Assembly: GCF_000214135.1 (NCBI RefSeq)
Contig: NZ_AFIE01000011.1
Location: 19,690 to 83,689, forward strand
Source: Acinetobacter sp. P8-3-8
Lineage (GTDB): Bacteria; Pseudomonadota; Gammaproteobacteria; Pseudomonadales; Moraxellaceae
Length of the DNA: 64,000 bases
Direction of reading: 5' to 3'
In this document: positions 1 through 8,971 of the stretch, one piece after another
Position numbering within the stretch: position 1 is the stretch's first letter
Layout of the letters: every line of letters starts with the position of its first letter
Translations under genes and position numbers: made by a program
The notes under the pieces: generated by a model
Databases searched by the model: none
The model's input: only the letters and a program-made list of their open reading frames with translations
What the model was told of the DNA's origin: nothing

Positions 1-68
1 TTTGTCAGATTAGGTTGATTGCACTAGACCAAAACCATTAAAAAGACATATGTAAATTGGATTACTTT

Positions 69-103
69 ATTTCCATATTTTGTTTGAGCTCAAAATATGA
101 AAT
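69..103. repeat. Inverted repeat upstream of the acyl-CoA synthetase gene
   Basis: Arms at 69-82 and 91-103 are complementary apart from one extra C in the left arm, around an 8-base spacer. It lies 65 bases before the start codon at 168. It could be an operator for a fatty-acid-responsive regulator or the terminator of a gene outside the window. There is no T-run, so I favour a regulatory role, but weakly. Confidence 0.35.
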
Positions 104-167
104 AAACATATTAAGTTTATGATGCTCTAAAAATTGTATCGGATTACGAAAAATAAATAGGATTGAT

Positions 168-2009
168 ATGAGTCAAACAACACAGACCGATCTCATCGGA
201 TTTGCAGATGTAGCAGAACGCTTACCACAGTTAATAAGCAAACTTCCCAATATACTGACAGGTCTTAAACAAGCGTATATCAGAACGCCAAAAACACCAA
301 CAGGCCTAGGTTTAGCTTTTGAACGTGCTGTAAAACACAATCCGTATGGAGACGCGCTGTTATTTGAAAACCAACGTTATAGTTATCAAGAACTCAACAA
401 TTGGGCAAACCAAATTGCTCATTTCTATTTATCAAAAGGAATCAAGAAAGGCGATGTGATCACCGTAATGATCGAAAATCGCCCAGAATTGATTGCTTCT
501 GTTGTTGCACTAGCAAAAATTGGTGTGACTACCGCATTGGTCAATACTTCACAAACGGGCAAAGTGCTAACGCATAGCATTAACTTGGTAAATCCTGTCG
601 CAATTATCGCTGGTGAAGAATGCCGTGCAGCAATTGATGAAATTCGCCAAGACTTAAACATTGCCCCAGATCGTTTCCATTGGTTTGCAGACCAAGATAC
701 ATTTAAACAACCAGGTACTGCACCTCAAGGCTTTATTAACCTTGCTGAACAAATTGATCAATTCCCTAAATTTAATCCATCAACGACCCACAGCGTAAAA
801 GGGAAAGATGGTTTATTTTATATTTATACGTCTGGAACAACAGGTTTACCTAAAGCCGTAATCTTCACCAACAGCCGTTGGACGCTCGCTTATGGAACGT
901 ATGGTCATATTTTAAACTTAGGCGAAGATGATGTAATGTATTGCACCCTACCGCTTTACCATGCAACAGGCATGGTGGTTTGCTGGTGTGGTGTCATCGC
1001 TGGTGGTTCAGCACTTGCGATTCGTCGTAAATTCTCTACATCCTCTTTCTGGTCTGATGTTAAAAAATTCGATGCATCTGCCATTGGTTATGTCGGCGAA
1101 TTATGCCGTTATTTGATTGATGCCCCGCCATCTGAGTTAGACCGTTCTCACCGTGTCACCAAAATGATTGGAAATGGTATGCGCCCAAATATTTGGGGCA
1201 AATTCAAACAACGTTTTGGTGTAAAAGAAATTTTAGAACTCTATGCATCAAGTGAAGGCAATGTAGGCTTCAGCAATATTTTCAACTTTGACAATACTGT
1301 TGGTTTCTCTCCAACACCGTATGCGATTATTCAATTTGATAAAGATAAAAATGAAGCAATCCGTGATCAAAAAGGCAATTGTTGCAAAGTTAAAAAAGGT
1401 GAAGTCGGCCTACTGATTGGAAAAATTACCAGTCGCTCCCCTTTCGATGGCTATACAGATCCTGAAAAAAATAAATCCGTGATTATGAAAGATGTCTTCC
1501 AAAAAGGAGATTCTTATTTTATCACGGGTGATTTGGTACGAGATATTGGTTTTCGCCACGCACAATTTATAGATCGTTTAGGTGATACTTTCCGCTGGAA
1601 AGGTGAAAATGTATCGACCACGGAAGTTGAAAACATTGTTAGTGAATACCCTAAAATCACCGAGGCCGTGGTTTATGGCGTTGAGATCCCAAATACCAAT
1701 GGTCGTGCGGGTATGGCGGCAATCACACTACATGAGGGTGAATGCCTAAACAATGAGGACTTAGCGCAAATGGTGGTTGAGTTTAGAAAACACCTCCCTG
1801 CTTATGCTGTACCCGTTTTTTTACGTGTACAACAAACTGTTGAAACTACGGGAACCTTTAAATATCAGAAGAATAAACTGAAAGAACAAGCGTTCGATCC
1901 GAAAAAAACATCTGATCGTTTATTGGTTTTACTGCCTAGCAAAACAGCTTATTGTGATGTAAATGCAGAGATTATTGCTAATATCGAAGCATATCAATAT
2001 CGTTTCTAA
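168..2009 (+). CDS. Long-chain acyl-CoA synthetase, FATP/FadD-like (AMP-forming)
   Basis: This 613-residue protein of the ANL adenylating superfamily should activate long-chain fatty acids to acyl-CoA with ATP. The phosphate-binding loop TSGTTGLPKA is at residues 221-230. An ELYASSEGN motif near 360, a TGDL motif near 450 and the GDTFRWKGENVSTTEVE segment near 470-486 follow the order of the fatty-acid transport protein (SLC27-like) branch. Length fits that branch, which runs about 600 residues. It is a single-gene unit with its own hairpin at 2020-2043. The ATG at 168 follows an ATAGGA-like ribosome-binding site. Exact chain-length preference cannot be read from sequence. Confidence 0.9.
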   Translation: MSQTTQTDLIGFADVAERLPQLISKLPNILTGLKQAYIRTPKTPTGLGLAFERAVKHNPYGDALLFENQRYSYQELNNWANQIAHFYLSKGIKKGDVITVMIENRPELIASVVALAKIGVTTALVNTSQTGKVLTHSINLVNPVAIIAGEECRAAIDEIRQDLNIAPDRFHWFADQDTFKQPGTAPQGFINLAEQIDQFPKFNPSTTHSVKGKDGLFYIYTSGTTGLPKAVIFTNSRWTLAYGTYGHILNLGEDDVMYCTLPLYHATGMVVCWCGVIAGGSALAIRRKFSTSSFWSDVKKFDASAIGYVGELCRYLIDAPPSELDRSHRVTKMIGNGMRPNIWGKFKQRFGVKEILELYASSEGNVGFSNIFNFDNTVGFSPTPYAIIQFDKDKNEAIRDQKGNCCKVKKGEVGLLIGKITSRSPFDGYTDPEKNKSVIMKDVFQKGDSYFITGDLVRDIGFRHAQFIDRLGDTFRWKGENVSTTEVENIVSEYPKITEAVVYGVEIPNTNGRAGMAAITLHEGECLNNEDLAQMVVEFRKHLPAYAVPVFLRVQQTVETTGTFKYQKNKLKEQAFDPKKTSDRLLVLLPSKTAYCDVNAEIIANIEAYQYRF

Positions 2010-2019
2010 GTCAAATTCA

Positions 2020-2043
2020 AGCCATTTCTCCTGTGAAATGGCT
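2020..2043 (+). terminator. Terminator hairpin after the acyl-CoA synthetase gene
   Basis: A perfect 9-bp stem (AGCCATTTC with GAAATGGCT) encloses a 6-base loop 10 bases after the stop codon. The following sequence is only moderately T-rich. Confidence 0.6.
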
Positions 2044-2092
2044 AAATTTGTGTTATTTATAACCGAACGTTGCAAACTTTATTAATTTTTGC

Positions 2093-2120
2093 TTGCGCTC
2101 TATCAATAACTTGCTAAAAT
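2093..2120 (+). promoter_or_regulatory. Putative sigma-70 promoter of the tRNA-Lys cluster
   Basis: TTGCGC at 2093-2098 and TAAAAT at 2115-2120 are separated by 16 bases, and an A/T-rich stretch precedes them. A GC-containing discriminator (ACGCTCC) follows, as is usual for stringently controlled stable-RNA promoters. The first tRNA begins about 75 bases downstream. Confidence 0.55.
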
Positions 2121-2193
2121 ACGCTCCATCAAAACAAAGTAGTGTTAAAATTCATTTTGCACTGCATATTTAAGTGAAAACTTAAATATATGT

Positions 2194-2269
2194 GGGTCGT
2201 TAGCTCAGCTGGTAGAGCAGCGGACTTTTAATCCGTTGGTCCCGCGTTCGAATCGCGGACGACCCACCA
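2194..2269 (+). tRNA. tRNA-Lys (anticodon TTT), copy 1
   Basis: The 76-base cloverleaf includes an encoded CCA end. The acceptor stem GGGTCGT pairs with ACGACCC. The anticodon stem GCGGA/TCCGT encloses loop CTTTTAA, giving anticodon TTT, and the T-loop is GTTCGAATC. The sequence is identical to copies 2 and 3. Confidence 0.97.
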
Positions 2270-2288
2270 CTTATTTTGATTCCTTGAT

Positions 2289-2364
2289 GGGTCGTTAGCT
2301 CAGCTGGTAGAGCAGCGGACTTTTAATCCGTTGGTCCCGCGTTCGAATCGCGGACGACCCACCA
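2289..2364 (+). tRNA. tRNA-Lys (anticodon TTT), copy 2
   Basis: This copy is identical over 76 bases to the tRNA at 2194 and lies 19 bases after it. It has the same cloverleaf, TTT anticodon and encoded CCA, and is probably processed from one precursor. Confidence 0.97.
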
Positions 2365-2468
2365 TCTCTTTGTAAAATCTAATTTTACATACCTGCTCAG
2401 GTCGAATGTTTTAAGAAAATCCCTTTTCTAAAAACTTCAACGAATATTTTTTCGTTATACCTCGCTCA

Positions 2469-2544
2469 GGGTCGTTAGCTCAGCTGGTAGAGCAGCGGAC
2501 TTTTAATCCGTTGGTCCCGCGTTCGAATCGCGGACGACCCACCA
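2469..2544 (+). tRNA. tRNA-Lys (anticodon TTT), copy 3
   Basis: This is the third identical 76-base tRNA-Lys(TTT) gene with encoded CCA. It is separated from copy 2 by a 104-base A/T-rich spacer with no recognised feature. Confidence 0.97.
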
Positions 2545-2753
2545 TTCATTGTTATTCTCAAATTCTGATTGTCAAAGTTTCTTTCTAAATAATCTAACTT
2601 TCTGTGTTATCTAATTAAGACTATAATACCGATTATAGAAAGCACATCTGTAAACGTTCTAAAGAAGACCAAACATCTGTTTTAGATGATTCACCATTCT
2701 CAAAATTTTGCTACTTCTCATACATGTTTAAATGATTTTTGAATGTCTGTTGC

Positions 2754-2829
2754 GGGTTGTTAGCTCAGTTGGGAGAGCAGTAGACTCTTAATCTATTGGT
2801 CGTGGGTTCGAACCCCACACAACCCACCA
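2754..2829 (+). tRNA. tRNA-Lys (anticodon CTT)
   Basis: A 76-base tRNA with acceptor stem GGGTTGT/ACAACCC, anticodon stem GTAGA/TCTAT and loop CTCTTAA. The anticodon is therefore CTT, reading AAG. The body differs from the three TTT genes upstream, so it is a distinct isoacceptor. The CCA end is encoded. The 209-base spacer before it shows no recognised gene. Confidence 0.95.
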
Positions 2830-2910
2830 CATCGTTCAAATCGCTTTACGTATTGATATACAAGCATTAAAACAAACTTCATATCGCCCATCATCAACAC
2901 TTATTGAATA

Positions 2911-2941
2911 TCAAAAAAAGTCGGAGTATCCACTCCGACTT
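2911..2941 (-). terminator. Rho-independent terminator of kup
   Basis: A perfect 10-bp stem (AAGTCGGAGT with ACTCCGACTT, 2918-2941) encloses a 4-base loop. Read on the minus strand it is followed by a run of seven T. It sits directly after the kup stop codon. Confidence 0.9.
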
Positions 2942-2963
2942 CTAACTTTGATGAGAACGTTAT

Positions 2964-4844
2964 TTAAATTTCGATTTGACTACCAATCTCAACAACCCTG
3001 TTTGAAGGAATCTGATAAAAATCACTAATTGGACTGGTATTTTTATGCATTGTCGAAAATACCTGCTCTTTCCATTTTGCTAAAAGTGTTTGCTGCTTAG
3101 AAACAACTCGTTCACGTGAAACAAAGAAACTGATTTCCATCAAATTAAATTCAAAACCGTATGCATTGAAAATTGTTTCCAGTACAGCTGGAATATTTGG
3201 CTGTTCTTTAAAACCATATTTCAAGTGAATACGATAGAAATTTTTATCGAGTATTTCTACATCATATCTTGCTTCACTCGGCACATAAGGGATGTCTTGA
3301 ACATCAACAGTAACCAATATGTTCCGTTCATGCAGAATTTTATTGTGTTTTAAATTATGTAGTAGTGCATGAGGCACCACATTTGGTGATCCTGTCAGGA
3401 ATACCGCCGTTCCTACGACTCTATTTACCTCATCACCCAAATACTGAATAAACATCTCTAACTGTAAAGTGTCACTCTGTAATTTAGCTTGTAATGTTGT
3501 CTTACCATTCTTCCAAATGACCATCAAAGTAAAGACCACTGTCGCAACTAATACAGGCATCCATCCGCCAATAAAGAATTTAAGTAGGTTTGAGCTTAAA
3601 AGCACTAAATCAATTAAAATGAATGGGACAATAAACAACACCAGCTTCCATGTCTTCCATTTCCAATAACTATAGGCCAAGAACCCAACCAAGAGCGTGT
3701 CGCAGAACATGGTGACCGTTACCGCTAATCCATATGCACCAGCCAAATGACTACTGGTTTTAAACAGTAAAACCACCACAATAATAGAAATGAATAATAA
3801 CCAATTTAATAACGGAATATAAATCTGTCCGACTTCTGACTCAGAAGTATGCAATACAGTTAACCGTGGTAAATATCCCAATTGAATCGCTTGCTTTGCC
3901 ATTGAAAACACACCACTGATCAGCGCTTGTGATGCAATAACAGCGGCAGCAGTAGCCAGTACAATCATTGGATAAAGCAACAATGACGGAACCAGTAAAT
4001 AAAATGGGTTAGAAATCGCCGAAGGATCTCTAAGAAGTAAAGCCCCCTGTCCTGCATAATTCAAAACCAAACAAGGAAGAACAATCAGAAACCAACCTAG
4101 GCGAATTGGTAATACACCAAAATGCCCCATATCGGCATAAAGTGCTTCGCCACCTGTGACAGTAAGGACAACCGCGCCCATCACAAAGAACGAAATCATT
4201 GGATTGGTGAGAATAAACGAAATTCCCCAATGCGGGCTCAAAAAGGCCAAAATTGAAGGACTTTGAATAATACTCAGCACTCCTAAACCGCCTATGGTTA
4301 GAAACCATACTAACGTAATCGGGCCAAAAAATTTCCCCATGATGGCTGAGCCATGTCTTTGTACCAAGAACAAGGCTGTTAAAATACCAATGCTAATCGG
4401 TAAAATAAATTTTGATAATGTCGGTGTAGCAACAGATAAACCTTCAACAGCAGACAATACTGACATTGCTGGAGTAATGATTCCATCCCCGAAAAATAAA
4501 GATGCACCAATAAAGCCTAAAGCAGTAATGATTAGTTTTGTTCTTCTGGATAATCCGTTTTGACGAAGGTTCAAAGCCAATAATGCCATGATCCCCCCTT
4601 CACCATTATTGTCCGCCCGCATGATCACCAAGACGTATTTCAATGAAACGATGAGCGTAATCGTCCAAAAAATTAATGAGAGAATCCCTAAAATATTGAT
4701 TTCGTTAATCGGCATACCATGTGTTGCATGAAAACTTTCTTTGAGTGCATAGAGTGGACTCGTTCCAATATCACCAAAAACTACACCCAACGCAGCCAGT
4801 GTCAATATTGAAGTACTTGCCTTTTCAGGCGTCTGATTTTGCAT
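2964..4844 (-). CDS. kup: Low-affinity potassium transporter Kup
   Basis: This 626-residue inner-membrane K+ uptake protein belongs to the KUP/HAK/KT family (proton symport in characterised members). The N-terminal signature [16 protein letters not shown] is intact, followed by about twelve hydrophobic segments in the first 430 residues. A hydrophilic cytoplasmic C-terminal domain of about 190 residues completes it. Length matches E. coli Kup (622). It stands alone with a strong terminator downstream; no regulatory site is evident in the roughly 250 bases upstream. Confidence 0.95.
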   Translation of the reverse strand: MQNQTPEKASTSILTLAALGVVFGDIGTSPLYALKESFHATHGMPINEINILGILSLIFWTITLIVSLKYVLVIMRADNNGEGGIMALLALNLRQNGLSRRTKLIITALGFIGASLFFGDGIITPAMSVLSAVEGLSVATPTLSKFILPISIGILTALFLVQRHGSAIMGKFFGPITLVWFLTIGGLGVLSIIQSPSILAFLSPHWGISFILTNPMISFFVMGAVVLTVTGGEALYADMGHFGVLPIRLGWFLIVLPCLVLNYAGQGALLLRDPSAISNPFYLLVPSLLLYPMIVLATAAAVIASQALISGVFSMAKQAIQLGYLPRLTVLHTSESEVGQIYIPLLNWLLFISIIVVVLLFKTSSHLAGAYGLAVTVTMFCDTLLVGFLAYSYWKWKTWKLVLFIVPFILIDLVLLSSNLLKFFIGGWMPVLVATVVFTLMVIWKNGKTTLQAKLQSDTLQLEMFIQYLGDEVNRVVGTAVFLTGSPNVVPHALLHNLKHNKILHERNILVTVDVQDIPYVPSEARYDVEILDKNFYRIHLKYGFKEQPNIPAVLETIFNAYGFEFNLMEISFFVSRERVVSKQQTLLAKWKEQVFSTMHKNTSPISDFYQIPSNRVVEIGSQIEI

Positions 4845-5083
4845 ACAGTAAAATCACGTGAGTAAAATTGGATTGATACTAGCACTAGAAACCAATGATT
4901 TATCGAAGCCAATAAAAAACCATAATTTATTCATTTTTAATTGTTTTTTATAATTCTTAGATTTTCAGATGAAGTGAAATAGTTTAAATGTTCTTATATT
5001 ATGTTCAATAACAAGGATATAAAATACTCATCCAATTAGTCGTGAACTAAAATACGATCTAAGCTCACGACTCTATCTAATAG

Positions 5084-5402
5084 TATCTCTAACCTGAGTT
5101 CGAGATAAAATATGTTCCCAACTATCTGATACGCGGAAACGTCAGTCGCATTGTTTGAGGCAGGACTACATCTGAAATATACTGTTTTTGCAAGATATTA
5201 GATACATGATGGTATCTGTCGAGTTGGCGACTGACAAATGGTTTTGCCTACTTTTCCCGAAAGCCTTGCGAGGTAATACCTCTCAGGTCGAACCGAAGGT
5301 TAATCCTTGCATTTGACTTTTAACCGGTAAGACTCCGCTGTGCCTGATCTATCTTTTCAATAACTTACATCAAAGTTTATCCCGAACTGACGTTATCTCT
5401 AA
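5084..5402. mobile_element. MITE-like element, copy A, with flanking 9-bp direct repeats
   Basis: The element proper is 5093-5393, about 301 bp. TATCTCTAA occurs on both sides (5084-5092 and 5394-5402), as expected of a target-site duplication. The left end CTGAGTTCGAGATAAA and the reverse complement of the right end (CAGTTCGGGATAAA) form imperfect terminal inverted repeats. Internally GTCAGTCGC (5141-5149) pairs with GCGACTGAC (5227-5235). No ORF of useful length is inside. It is closely similar to copy B at 32580-32864 over almost the whole length. Copy A has a longer and different segment after CCCGAAAG, which removes the second hairpin. The neighbouring 4845-5083 is A/T-rich with no recognised feature. 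Confidence 0.7.
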
Positions 5403-5439
5403 TGTCATGTTTAATTTTTAATCATGCAATCTATACGAT

Positions 5440-6099
5440 TTAATTGTTCAACTTTGTAAGAACATAGGCTTTTTCTGGTGCAGGATTATTTTGATTGAAA
5501 TAAAGTCGATTGCTTTCGCTACTATTTAAAATTCTATCTAAATCCATGACTAAATTACCATCAACATTCACTTTATAGAAAAATTGTATGCCTTCTATAC
5601 GATTGATCACAATCTGATGATTCACATCATCATAAACCCATGTATTTTTTTGATATGAGCGATTTGGCTTTATTTCATTATTCTCATAAGTCATTTTTCC
5701 CATATACACAATATTGCGATGTGCTGTTCCATCGGGCAGTAGATTGATAATAAATTCAGCATTGCCTTTTTCACAATTGACGAAACGATCTGCACAACTA
5801 ATTTGGGTATGATAACGCCCTACGAATGACTCTGCTTTTGCAGATAACGGTGTCTGCTGATCTACACCTTTAAGTTCTGAAGCAGCGGGTAATGTGGCTT
5901 GCCCTGCAACTTCGGTCAGTCTTTTTGCTGAATTTGCACGTTGTGATGGGCTTTCTGATTCAACTTTACTTAATGAATTTTGACTATCCGCAGTATGTTC
6001 TTGATCTATAGAGTCTTGTGAATCGCAAGCAACTAACCCTAGACAAATACTCATGCTCAGTATTCGAAAAAATCCTACTTTATTTAAATTTAAGTACAT
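5440..6099 (-). CDS. Hypothetical lipoprotein
   Basis: A 219-residue protein with a lipoprotein signal: hydrophobic segment SMSICLGLVAC, cysteine at about residue 25, then an acidic Asp/Ser/Gln-rich linker. The mature part from about residue 90 has a Cys pair (ISCADRFVNCEKGNAEF) and looks like a small beta-rich domain resembling NlpE/META-type copper or heat-stress lipoproteins, but I do not recognise a family with confidence. The start might be internal at Met16, which would give a more typical signal length. The mobile element copy A lies just downstream. Confidence 0.75.
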   Translation of the reverse strand: MYLNLNKVGFFRILSMSICLGLVACDSQDSIDQEHTADSQNSLSKVESESPSQRANSAKRLTEVAGQATLPAASELKGVDQQTPLSAKAESFVGRYHTQISCADRFVNCEKGNAEFIINLLPDGTAHRNIVYMGKMTYENNEIKPNRSYQKNTWVYDDVNHQIVINRIEGIQFFYKVNVDGNLVMDLDRILNSSESNRLYFNQNNPAPEKAYVLTKLNN

Positions 6100-6396
6100 G
6101 AATCCAAAACCACATTATGCTGAGTAAATACATATCAAATTTTGATTGTGAATATCAGTATAGTATTGTGTTGTTTCGATTCACGGAATGATCTCAAACT
6201 ATTTTTTACAAAAGTATAAAAAAGTACAGTACAGATAAATCGACCCATATTTTATGCAAGATGCTGAATCTACAAAAGTTTACACAATATTTACAAATAA
6301 TCTGCGGATTACCCTTTAATAAATTCACACTATCACCATTTAATAGTTATATGACAAATTCATGTTGTATCTTTTTAAATGCTAAAGGAGACTTTG

Positions 6397-6657
6397 ATGG
6401 CCAATTCTGGTTTATATCGTTCTAGCCGACATAACATGATCGCCGGTGTAATGGGCGGTATTGCTGAACGTTTTGGTTGGAATGTCACATTGCTACGTAT
6501 CATCTTTGTTTTGGTATCGTGTTTAAGTGCCGCTTTCCCTGGGATTATTGTGTATTTGGTACTTTGGTTACTTATCCCAAAACAAGAGCTTAGACTAGAC
6601 AGCCCACAGGGCTATCAGCATCAAGTTCGTACGATTGTTGATGAAAGATCAAGATAA
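6397..6657 (+). CDS. PspC-domain membrane protein
   Basis: This 86-residue protein is a single PspC domain: LYRSSRHNMIAGVMGGIAERFGW followed by a hydrophobic hairpin (about residues 33-65) ending in LLIPK. I place the start at 6397 because AAAGGAG sits 6 bases before it; an in-frame ATG at 6379 lacks a good ribosome-binding site. No pspA, pspB or pspF homologue is adjacent, so a classical phage-shock operon is not implied. The 6100-6396 interval upstream is A/T-rich without other recognisable content. Confidence 0.88.
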   Translation: MANSGLYRSSRHNMIAGVMGGIAERFGWNVTLLRIIFVLVSCLSAAFPGIIVYLVLWLLIPKQELRLDSPQGYQHQVRTIVDERSR

Positions 6658-6690
6658 TTGATTTAATACCAATTTAGATTTTCTTTTTCC

Positions 6691-6727
6691 GCTACGCCAG
6701 TTCCCCCAAACTGACGTAGCTTTTTTT
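6691..6727 (+). terminator. Rho-independent terminator after the PspC gene
   Basis: CTACGCCAGTT pairs with AACTGACGTAG (one mismatch) around a C-rich loop, and seven T follow immediately. Confidence 0.9.
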
Positions 6728-6765
6728 ATGCTTTTTTGTCTGATAATAAAAGCCCAATCAAACCA

Positions 6766-7875
6766 TTAATTTGGATGTGTAACACGATTAAGTTGCTGTT
6801 GCATCACAGCTATCATATCTGCTCGACTGATAATCCCAACCAGCTTTTGATTTTCCACCACAGGAATGTAGTTGAAGGAACGCTCCACGAAATAAGGCAC
6901 TAAATCTTGTATCGGTTGAGTCGGTTGTACCGTCACCACCTTACGATCCATAATTTGCTTCACTAAATGTTCCCATGGAGCTCTCGGATCCGCGGTACGT
7001 TTAAACCATTCCACCACTTCATAAAGTGCCAATGTACCCACCAATTGATGCTCTTTATTGATCACGGGGAGGCTCATCAAATTCACATGTTTAAATTTTT
7101 CCAATGCATTCTGAATATCTTCTTGTTCTTGTAGGCAAATCACGTCCTTGGTCATAATATCTTGGCAAAGATATTGACTCACAGCTCGAGCATTGGCTTT
7201 TTCTTGCGCCTCTAAAATAATTTTCTGTAAGTCATATTCACTAATATCGAGTAGTTCTGTTTGATGCTCTAAAACTTCCTGAATATCTTGCGGTTGAATC
7301 GTGACTTTTTGCGTAGGCGTTGGATCTTTAGAACGTGTATTCAATTGAGCAACTTGTGGATATTGTTTGCCCAATAAACGGTTGAAAATAATTGCAATCA
7401 CTAAAAGTAATACTGAGTTTAAAAGCACTGGATAAAAAATGAAGTAATAACCCAGTTGATGAACAGATTCTCCACCTAATACTGCTGTAATTGCGACTGC
7501 CCCACTCGGTGGATGCAATGAATCTGTGGTCATCATGAGAAAAATGGCCAATGCAACCGCAACACTAAACGCTTCGGTTAGATTGGGAATATACATACCA
7601 CAGGTCACACCAATGATTCCTGCAATGGTATTGCCAACCACCATATTCCATGGTTGTGCCAATGGACTAGCGGGTACTGCAAATAACAGTACAGATGAAG
7701 CACCCATTGGTGCAATGTACCATGCGTTGAAATCGCCAAGCACATACCAACTGATCAGCGATGATATTGCCAAACCAATTAAGGCCCCAATACCACAGAC
7801 TAAGCGATCTTTTAGCGGTAAAACTTTAAAATTAGGCTTTAAGGTATTTAACCATTCAAGTTGCGTATGGAACAC
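6766..7875 (-). CDS. HPP-family membrane protein with C-terminal CBS domain pair
   Basis: The N-terminal half carries several hydrophobic segments and the HPP signature (DSLHPPSGAVAITAVLGG), typical of HPP proteins, some of which transport nitrite in plants and cyanobacteria. The C-terminal half has two CBS motifs (QDIMTKDVICLQEQEDIQNAL and KQIMDRKVVTVQPTQ regions), which usually bind adenine nucleotides and regulate the transporter. The open frame extends to a TTG at 7911, but a GTG at 7875 sits 5 bases after AAGGA and is preferred, giving 369 residues. A short palindrome (TTGCACTT/AAGTGCGCAA) lies just upstream of this start. The substrate is unknown. Confidence 0.85.
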   Translation of the reverse strand: MFHTQLEWLNTLKPNFKVLPLKDRLVCGIGALIGLAISSLISWYVLGDFNAWYIAPMGASSVLLFAVPASPLAQPWNMVVGNTIAGIIGVTCGMYIPNLTEAFSVAVALAIFLMMTTDSLHPPSGAVAITAVLGGESVHQLGYYFIFYPVLLNSVLLLVIAIIFNRLLGKQYPQVAQLNTRSKDPTPTQKVTIQPQDIQEVLEHQTELLDISEYDLQKIILEAQEKANARAVSQYLCQDIMTKDVICLQEQEDIQNALEKFKHVNLMSLPVINKEHQLVGTLALYEVVEWFKRTADPRAPWEHLVKQIMDRKVVTVQPTQPIQDLVPYFVERSFNYIPVVENQKLVGIISRADMIAVMQQQLNRVTHPN

Positions 7876-8008
7876 GACAATCCTTCGCTTTTGCACTTTT
7901 GAAGTGCGCAATTATACGATGTTGTGCTTATAAGATGCATTTATTATCTATCTTAGTTTGATGAGTATTTGTGCTGAGCTAGATAAGTATTTTAAATTAA
8001 TTTATTTT

Positions 8009-8428
8009 TCAATTACCTGCATACTCTTGTAGCTGTTCCACTCTTTTTCCATATTCGGTCATCGGGCAAAACCCATACATTGGTGACCCAATATAGGCAC
8101 CAGCATTGCTACATTCTTGGTCAACATAACTTTTCCAAAGCTGTTGTGATTTCATGATGTCTTTATAGCGTTCAGGCTGTTGGTATTTTGCACTTTGCTG
8201 TTTAATTTGATCTAACAATTTTACGATTTGCTTTTCATAGATAACCTTGGTTTGGTTACTACATGACTCCACAACAGCATTATTGATACCTCCCAACTCC
8301 CACTTTTCAATGGTCTGATCTACGCATCGACTATAGGCATCATCTGAGGTATTTTGATCACCTGCATAGGCAAATGTGGAATAAATAACTGTAGATAAAA
8401 TAATGGTTATCATGCATGCTTTATTCAT
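8009..8428 (-). CDS. Secreted LprI-like (DUF1311) protein
   Basis: A 139-residue exported protein. The start at 8428 is chosen because AAAGGA lies about 7 bases before it and a clean signal peptide follows (MNKACMITIILSTVIYSTFAYA). The mature part has four conserved Cys spread through an alpha-helical region with YxxCxxxx and QLWKSYVDQEC motifs. This matches the lysozyme-inhibitor LprI N-terminal/DUF1311 family. Function in this organism is unknown. It is divergent from, and partly overlaps the promoter of, the membrane protein at 8456. Confidence 0.75.
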   Translation of the reverse strand: MNKACMITIILSTVIYSTFAYAGDQNTSDDAYSRCVDQTIEKWELGGINNAVVESCSNQTKVIYEKQIVKLLDQIKQQSAKYQQPERYKDIMKSQQLWKSYVDQECSNAGAYIGSPMYGFCPMTEYGKRVEQLQEYAGN

Positions 8429-8455
8429 CTTCAAATCCTTTCGTTGTTTTGGATC

Positions 8456-8884
8456 ATGAGTCAATATAATAACAAAACCATTTTAAAAGCCTTATTTTTT
8501 GCACCCATCCTGATTCAGCTTTTACTCGCTATTCTATTTATTTTTATAAATCATGAATTTAATTTACAGTCTTTACTTACCGTAGGTGGTATTAGCCTGC
8601 TGATTTATATGGTTTATTGTGTTCTGACTGTTCCAATTGCTTATGTTTTTTCAATGTGGTTAGCACGGAAAAACTGGCTCAACTTTTTTACGATTGTGAT
8701 GGGTTCAGTGCTGATGTGGCTCATAGTCACGATCATCGGTTATTTGGTTTTTATTGGCTCGCTTCCCACTTCAATATTGGAATGGGTTTCAACATGGTAT
8801 TTTTATGTGATTGCGGTGTTGGTCGGTTGTTGTTATTGGTCGGGTTTAAAATTATTTTCACGTCCTATTCAGGCTAAACAATAA
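8456..8884 (+). CDS. Hypothetical four-helix membrane protein
   Basis: A 142-residue protein with four hydrophobic segments and few charged residues, so an inner-membrane protein. I do not recognise the family. The ATG at 8456 (MSQYNNKTILK) is preferred over one at 8444. It is divergent from the LprI-like gene with only 27 bases between start codons, so the two promoters must overlap the opposite genes. Confidence 0.7.
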   Translation: MSQYNNKTILKALFFAPILIQLLLAILFIFINHEFNLQSLLTVGGISLLIYMVYCVLTVPIAYVFSMWLARKNWLNFFTIVMGSVLMWLIVTIIGYLVFIGSLPTSILEWVSTWYFYVIAVLVGCCYWSGLKLFSRPIQAKQ

Positions 8885-8914
8885 AGACCAGCCAATAAAA
8901 ACAAGTAATAAAAT

Positions 8915-8942
8915 AAAAACCTACGAAAATTCATAGGTTTTT
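8915..8942. terminator. Bidirectional terminator between convergent genes
   Basis: AAAACCTACGAA pairs with TTCATAGGTTTT (one mismatch). T-runs follow on the plus strand and A-runs precede, so it can serve both the gene ending at 8884 and the one ending at 8972. Confidence 0.8.
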
Positions 8943-8971
8943 AAATCATCATTTAACTCAACAAAGTTATT

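Noticed and set aside
6397-6657. Phage-shock operon
   Set aside because: Only a lone PspC domain gene is present; no pspA, pspB or pspF homologue adjoins it.
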